The notes under the pieces are model-generated. The model saw only the letters and a list, made by a program, of their open reading frames with translations. It had not been told where the DNA came from and did not search any database. From Symbiodinium microadriaticum (taxonomy: Eukaryota; Sar; Dinophyceae; Suessiales; Symbiodiniaceae), in the NCBI GenBank assembly GCA_001939145.1, contig LSRX01000136.1, positions 356,177 to 420,176 on the forward strand: a DNA stretch of 64,000 bases, read 5' to 3'. The first letter of the stretch is position 1; every line of letters starts with the position of its first letter. Of the stretch, positions 58,937-64,000 are shown piece by piece. The translations under genes and the position numbers were made by a program.

Positions 58937-59269
58937 TCAGCTTACTTGACGCATGTTGAAATGTTGGTCCTCATGTTGACGCTGGGAGTGTTGCTTTCGC
59001 ACGAGGAGCTCATGGCCGAGCTGTTGCGTTTCATCTATTGTGGCCATGCGCTCGGCATGGCCGAAACTGCAGGACAACATGGCATGACTTTTGATCTAAT
59101 CCCTTTGCCCTGTACTGGCTTGACTTGAGGTGAGATGTCGTTCTTCCACGAGGTGGCAGACAACGACAAGGCCGGGGCTGGACAGTCCGACTCACAAGTC
59201 TGGGAATGTTGCGACCTATGTGGGCATGCTTTCCTTTCGGGGAGTCTATGCAGGCCAACGAGGTCTTGA
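58937..59269 (+). CDS. Candidate exons: hydrophobic exon and Cys-rich exon
   Basis: 58937-59128 (acceptor GTCCAAG) reads AYLTHVEMLVLMLTLGVLLS then HEELMAELLRFIYCGHALGM and stops at TGA; it could span a membrane. 59135-59269 reads MSFFHEVADNDKAGAGQSDS then QVWECCDLCGHAFLSGSLC and stops at TGA; CCDLCGH resembles half a zinc-binding knuckle. Both have coding-like composition; whether they belong to one gene is unclear. Confidence 0.35.
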
Positions 59270-59579
59270 CTCAAAAGATGCTGGCTATCTGTATCTCGGC
59301 CAGAAATTTTACAACTCACTCTTCTGTCTGATGCTGATTCCAAATTCTTTGTCTCCGAAGCCTCAGATTCAGACTATGAGTACACAATCTGCTGAGAACC
59401 TCGCCTGGACTGCCCGAGTTGTGGGAGTGTATATACCCAACCAGCGGCGAACCCGACAGTTGACCACCGACCGTGGTTGTGGATCACGGGGTGCGGTCGT
59501 GCACATACCAAAATTAATGGCTCGCCTTGGTTAACATCACATGGTGAATTATCAAGGCATTTGCCACATAGGTGAGGGC

Positions 59580-59776
59580 GACGAAAGTCAGTGTAGTCAG
59601 GCAGAAAATCACAAGTCGTATGCCGATTTCCCAGGCTTTGAAGCTGAGCGCTTCTCGGTGGATGCCCTGTATGAAAACTTGCTGAACTGGTTCGGCAGAA
59701 GGAGAGCCCCTGAACTTAGAGCCTGGTTCCAGTTGCTCACATTCGACTTCGGTATCCAGGAGTTTCTTTGTGGTCG
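59580..59776 (+). CDS. Candidate exon with consensus donor
   Basis: The frame (open from 59541) includes ADFPGFEAERFSVDALYENL then LNWFGRRRAPELRAWFQLLT and ends before CGGTCG|GTGAGC, a consensus donor. The minus strand (59514-59786) is also open and hydrophobic (IGIRLVIFCLTTLTFVALTY), so the strand is not certain, but the donor favours plus. No family. Confidence 0.4.
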
Positions 59777-61016
59777 GTGAGCTCAACTTTGCGGATGCGC
59801 TACGGCCTCAGCAGAAAAATCATACCCTTCAATCTCACCTTCGTCGCTTCCTGTACAGCTGCGGCTCTAGCATGCAAGACTAACAAGCGCCAGGATCAGA
59901 CGACAGTCACGCAGTGCTCTCGAATTCACCGGTGCTAAATAGCTAAATAGCTTGTGCTGCGCGAAGGGCTTGCAATAACTTCTGTCCATGTGACAACAGA
60001 AATCACCCGAAAGTCATCTTCAAGCTGCAACTACGTCAGCTATGCCCGTGAGTTGAGCCACTTTCCGCCATTCACTGCTGAGACATCAGGTTCTACCATC
60101 TGCAGCACTATGAACACCGAGCTACAGAGGAACACTCCAGGGACGTGCGGGGCTCATGCCGGACGCCAGATAGTTCCTGCATTCTCCTCTGGGCTGTGCT
60201 TGAAGCATTGCTTGAAGCTTCCACGGCCGAGGTCCTCATCACGACGCCGCTTGTCTGGAGCTGTGGAAAACCTGCCGTTGATCCGATTGGTCTGTCGGCT
60301 AGAGTCCTTGATTGGGCCTGGGCCGAAGCAGAACGGAGCAAGACTTCACTTCAATGGAAAACAGAGGCTGGCCAGCGAGATGGTGTCCAGCCGAGAACAG
60401 TTCCGGGCTGTCACGAGGGACCCTCGATGGTGTTGCTGGGTCTGCAAATTGTCGCCTTGACTGTGAGGGCACCTCCGCTTGTCGTTTCCTCTCCTGGATT
60501 GCATAGCTCAGGTTCCTTGCCCGTTTACTTTGTAGCCGCTTAGCTGCGAGGCTGAAGGCACAATGATGTTGAAGAGCAGAGTGCAACTCTCACCCCGCAA
60601 GCAGCAGAGCAAGAGCTGTATCGCAACTTGCCCAGGAAACAATCTTGAACTTCGAGCGCCTGCCCATAGTCACAGAGACAGAGATTTTGAGCGACTTGTT
60701 GTGCAACCTGAAGTTCTTCTGTCTTGCGTTTAGGGGTTAGGGGTTTCGGCGACTGGCAGCGGAACAATCCAAGGCCTCATAGAGCGGTGGAACGCGACTG
60801 CCGACAAAGAGAAGTCGGCCACTGGGTTACATAGTCAAGGGAGTTTAGGCTCGCCACAGCTGCGACATTCGTGGTGCGTTGTCGTCGGGAATGGCTCTTT
60901 GCAATAGCTAAGGCAGCTTATACTTATACCTAGGCCTCTTGAGTGCAGCGCCACCCATGGCTGCATTGCCAGCGCAGTGCAAGCTAAGGACATCGTTCGG
61001 CTGTTGGCATGCTTCA
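59777..61016. other. Candidate frames, none resolved; TTTAGGG-like patch
   Basis: 59763-59883 (+) reads GELNFADALRPQQKNHTLQS with a TAA stop. 60180-60543 (+) is open in two frames, one reading CILLWAVLEALLEASTAEVL. A degenerate TTAGGGG/TTTAGGGG patch lies at 60728-60750. Confidence 0.3.
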
Positions 61017-61340
61017 GGTGCGGACTTGATTCAATACTCAAGCTAAACGAAATTCTCCAGGCTGCCCGGCATCTACACTCCTTTGAACTGCCTCGTCAGG
61101 TGATATTAGGTGTGGGAGTGGATGTCCGCAATGCACGATACATCAGAAGGAAAGAAAATGTTACAGCGATTTATGGCGAAATTCCTGCGCTGCATTGGCA
61201 GGCCTGGCCAGGACTCGCGCGTCGCCATGAAGAACTGGCCTCTCGATCGCAGTAGAAAACGAGTGCCGTGGGAGCGACGCAGACAGGGCCCCAGAGTTTG
61301 CCGGTCATCTGCTGAGCCTCTGCCCTGTCAATGCCGCTAG
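61017..61340 (+). CDS. Candidate exons, basic C-terminus
   Basis: After GCTTCAG a frame reads GLDSILKLNEILQAARHLHS then FELPRQVILG to about 61110. A second frame, about 61140-61340, reads GKKMLQRFMAKFLRCIGRPG and ends Arg-rich with a TAG stop. Coding-like but unrecognised; the phase between them is not resolved. Confidence 0.3.
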
Positions 61341-62690
61341 GCTCTCGTTGATGGGCTGGGTGGACGAGTCAGGCCGTTTGCATCACAGAGGGCGCACGAT
61401 AATATCCAGTCATGTTTGGCTTGTTATGGGTTACAGCGATTTGCCTTGATCCGATTCGTGCGATTGCATGATGGGTGCCCTCAGAAGGCAGCCATTCACA
61501 GTGTGGCCCTACCCTCGCCGAGTGCTGCAGCCCCCTTTCCAGTGCAGTCATGCAGGCATCTTGCGAAGTTTGTGCCAGGCAACGTCGTATCAATTCCTGG
61601 GCTTGAGGGCCTGGAGCACATAGTCAACGGCACTGCCACGAAAGGCGCGGCGCGGCGGGTTGCGTATCATGGCAACTACGCCAGAACATGCGTATGAAAT
61701 TTAGATGTGGCCGCAATACCCAAACAAGCACCAGGTCAGCTGTGTCCACTCGGCATGCAATCCAAATCCCAGGTCTTGCATGATGCCAGCTCTTGCCAGG
61801 CAAGAAACCACGCAACCACAAGAGTGAGATAGGGGACGTCACAGACTTCACGAAGGCGCGTGGACTGCCGAAGATGTCTTAAGCCTTTGTAACCTCAGTG
61901 CCTCAATAGCTGCCATATTGTAATTCTCCTGGGTTGGTGCCTCGTTTGGAACACCACGAGGCGATGATCGAGAATTTCCAGTCCGATCTTCAGCCTGAAG
62001 GCGTCGTCATGCAACGGTACATCTTGATGTCAGGATTTGGGCTCCGCCCGTCCCTCCCCTAAAGTTCCGAACTAGACGGCGAGGCCACAGCCTGGTCTGC
62101 CAAACCCCCTGAAGGCAATGATGAAGAGGCCGAGGCCACATTCCTCCATTACCGCGGCAAGAAGGCAAGGGCAATGCGCATTCCTGCAACTCCAACTAAT
62201 CTCTTCAAGTCGAGAACACTTGATCTTATCAGCCCACCATAGCTGTATTTTTCGAGCTCATGGAGGCTTCGCCCTAGCCCTTGGCATTCTCTTCGACGGC
62301 AAGTGACGAACAAAAATAAGTTGTCGTTTTCGGCGGCATGCTAAACTGAAGCCGCACTGCGAATTCACGCAGCCTCAAAACTGAGAAGTCTGGCAGAATT
62401 TCGTTGGAAGGACAGGGGTGACAGACAACTGGAGGATGCATTGTGCTTGGGCATTGCGAAAGAATCTGCAAGGTACTCGGTGCGTGTAACCGGGGTTGTG
62501 GTTCTCGCTTTGCAGCTGTACATGAAACAAGAACAGTGGCAGATGTCCAAGCAATCGAGGGCTTTAGCTGCTAGCTAGAGCCTAGCAACGATCATTCATA
62601 CATGTCATGTTGTTTTTATCAGTTGTATGTGTGTGCTTCCATGGCTTTCTGTCTCGAAGGCGCGATCAACCGTGTTCTCGACCTTGCTGG
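61341..62690. other. Unassigned
   Basis: One candidate + frame, 61560-61697 (FVPGNVVSIPGLEGLEHIVN, TGA stop). Otherwise nothing assignable on either strand. Confidence 0.3.
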
Positions 62691-62693
62691 CAG

Positions 62694-62800
62694 GTGCTCG
62701 CCCAAGGCTGCTCCTTCGACCTCGGTGCCGGAGAGCGATTGCTGCAGGCGGGAGGGGAGCGATCGGAGACCACGGTCATGTGTCAAAATATACCTCAACG
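62694..62800 (+). CDS. Candidate exon
   Basis: After CTGGCAG the frame reads VLAQGCSFDLGAGERLLQAG then GERSETTVMCQNI. Plausible internal exon, no family, 3' border not fixed. Confidence 0.3.
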
Positions 62801-62882
62801 TAGGGGACTTGCAATTGTGCAGGGACTAGTCCAATTTTCTTCTCATTGTTTCCATATCCAGAGACGCACTCCGCTCCTGTAA

Positions 62883-63530
62883 TTCGAGCAGTTAGCCCGT
62901 CCTGAGGTTCGGACCACTCGTGTAAAAAAGGCAAACAGACGGCAGGTTGAAAACAAGCACCGAGTTTAGATGTGCAGGCAGATGTCTTGCGCCACTCTGG
63001 CATAAGCCGACTTCGTGTAGCACTTTCTGCCCCTTGGCATCCACAGCCAGCAGGCTTGTCCATTGCCCATGCGATGATTCCAAAGTGTGAGCGCAATTTT
63101 CGTTGATGAAACAGCTCCCAGGAGCCTTCGTCGCTGTTGTGGAACCCGCAGCACGAGGTTTTTGTCGGCCTCTCCTACGGCGAAGGCCTTGAAAAGGAAT
63201 GTCTTGCCAATGTTGGTCATTTCTCGCCACTTCACCTCGACTCAAAAATGAAACCGGGCCTTTTCACAGCGTGCTGTAGACGTTGCTTGGAGCCTTGGAG
63301 GGTTTCAGCTTATTCAACAGTTGGTCTTCGACGTTGCTTATTATTGGACGTGCAAAGTAGCGATAGCAGTTGGCAGCAGTTGCGTGATGATAAGCATGAA
63401 CAGGCAAGTACTTCGGGTTCCTTTGCAGCGCGACATCCTTCTCCGGCAGCTCGGCTGTTGGCTGCCTCTTGTTTTAGAAATCTATATGCTCGCCGGCTGC
63501 AGGGTTTCATATTCAGGTCTCCGAGCGTTT
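62883..63530. other. Unassigned
   Basis: Overlapping open frames on both strands (62892-63245 minus, 63137-63532 plus) with no motif or splice support. Confidence 0.3.
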
Positions 63531-63539
63531 AGTATCTCC

Positions 63540-63835
63540 TGGCAACCCCGAGAAGCAGCAGTGGACGTCGACACCACCGTGGTCGTTGAAGTCGTTGTTG
63601 TCACAGTGTCGGAGGGCCGTTGGAGGGTGGAGCAAGACGACCCGGAGTGGCCAAGAGCAGAAGGAGCACGATGGAGTTAAAATAGGTAAAATGGCCGCAG
63701 CGGTCGGAGGAGAAGGAGCGGTGGTGGTGCTGATGGTGGTGGCAGTGGCAGTTGTTGTTGTTGCTGTTGTTGTCGTCGTCGTCGTCGCAGTAGAGAAGTA
63801 ACTCCTCGTCGTAGTAGTAGTTGTTTTTTGTTTTG

Positions 63836-63881
<46 letters not shown>

Positions 63882-63962
63882 GAGGAGGAGGAGGAGGAGT
63901 AGTAGTAGTAGTAGGAGTAGGAGTAGGAGTAGGAGTAGGAGTAGGAGTAGGAGTAGGAGTAG

Positions 63963-64000
<38 letters not shown>
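63540..64000. repeat. Trinucleotide (GTT/GTC/AGT/AGG) and GTAGGA hexamer array
   Basis: Starts as GTC/GTT/GTG-rich sequence (63570-63800), becomes (AGT)n from 63836, (AGG)n at about 63881-63897, (GTAGGA)n at about 63910-63966, then (AGT)n to the end of the window. Val-, Ser- or Gly-rich open frames here are repeat artefacts. Confidence 0.95.

Noticed and set aside
1-64000. Spliced-leader gene or relict, tRNA, rRNA, CRISPR, bacterial operon features
   Set aside because: No copy of the dinoflagellate spliced-leader core or of structured RNA genes was found by eye; the repeat arrays are simple microsatellites, not spaced direct repeats.

Overview
The window looks like nuclear DNA of a dinoflagellate (Symbiodiniaceae/Suessiales type). 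It is intron-dense, with coding pieces of roughly 14-330 nt separated by introns from 43 nt to several kb. Many 5' splice sites read AG|GC or occasionally GA instead of GT, which is a known dinoflagellate habit. Simple-sequence arrays are abundant, and TTTAGGG-like patches occur. Every exon that I could tie to a protein family is on the + strand, as expected for the one-directional gene arrays of these organisms. No tRNA, rRNA, CRISPR, operon or bacterial signal was seen. Most long open frames are intronic or antisense noise; real exons were recognised by protein-family motifs plus splice sites whose reading phases agree.

Layout. 0-15.5 kb: a two-exon PDZ-domain fragment at the left end, scattered candidate exons, the 3' end of a Gly/Pro/Met-rich protein (stop at 7620), the 3' end of a Lys/Glu/Ala-rich protein (stop at 11698), and helical candidate exons near 13.4-13.9 kb. 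15.5-24.4 kb: a TRAPPC11 (foie gras) gene, nearly complete. 24.6-41 kb: a chloroplast-type esterase/acyltransferase gene (phytyl ester synthase/DAGAT family) in many micro-exons, lacking most of its expected N-terminal hydrolase half. Inside its 8.4-kb intron (29417-37853), in the same orientation, lies what appears to be a papain/cathepsin-like cysteine protease gene (about 30.3-36.5 kb) with all three catalytic residues in place.

41-63 kb: a series of 3' terminal exons and internal exons of proteins I do not recognise (stops at about 43076, 43850, 44909, 46478, 47591, 52155, 58143 and 58582), suggesting several small to medium + strand genes, plus a short foldback element at 46.87-46.97 kb. 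63.5-64 kb: a long trinucleotide/hexanucleotide array running off the window.

The three named genes do not form a pathway: TRAPPC11 is a membrane-traffic tethering subunit, the acyltransferase is a lipid enzyme, and the protease is lysosomal/vacuolar or secreted. The main points of interest are the same-strand nested protease gene, the micro-exon architecture (down to 14 nt) with GC/GA donors, and the missing 5' half of the acyltransferase gene.
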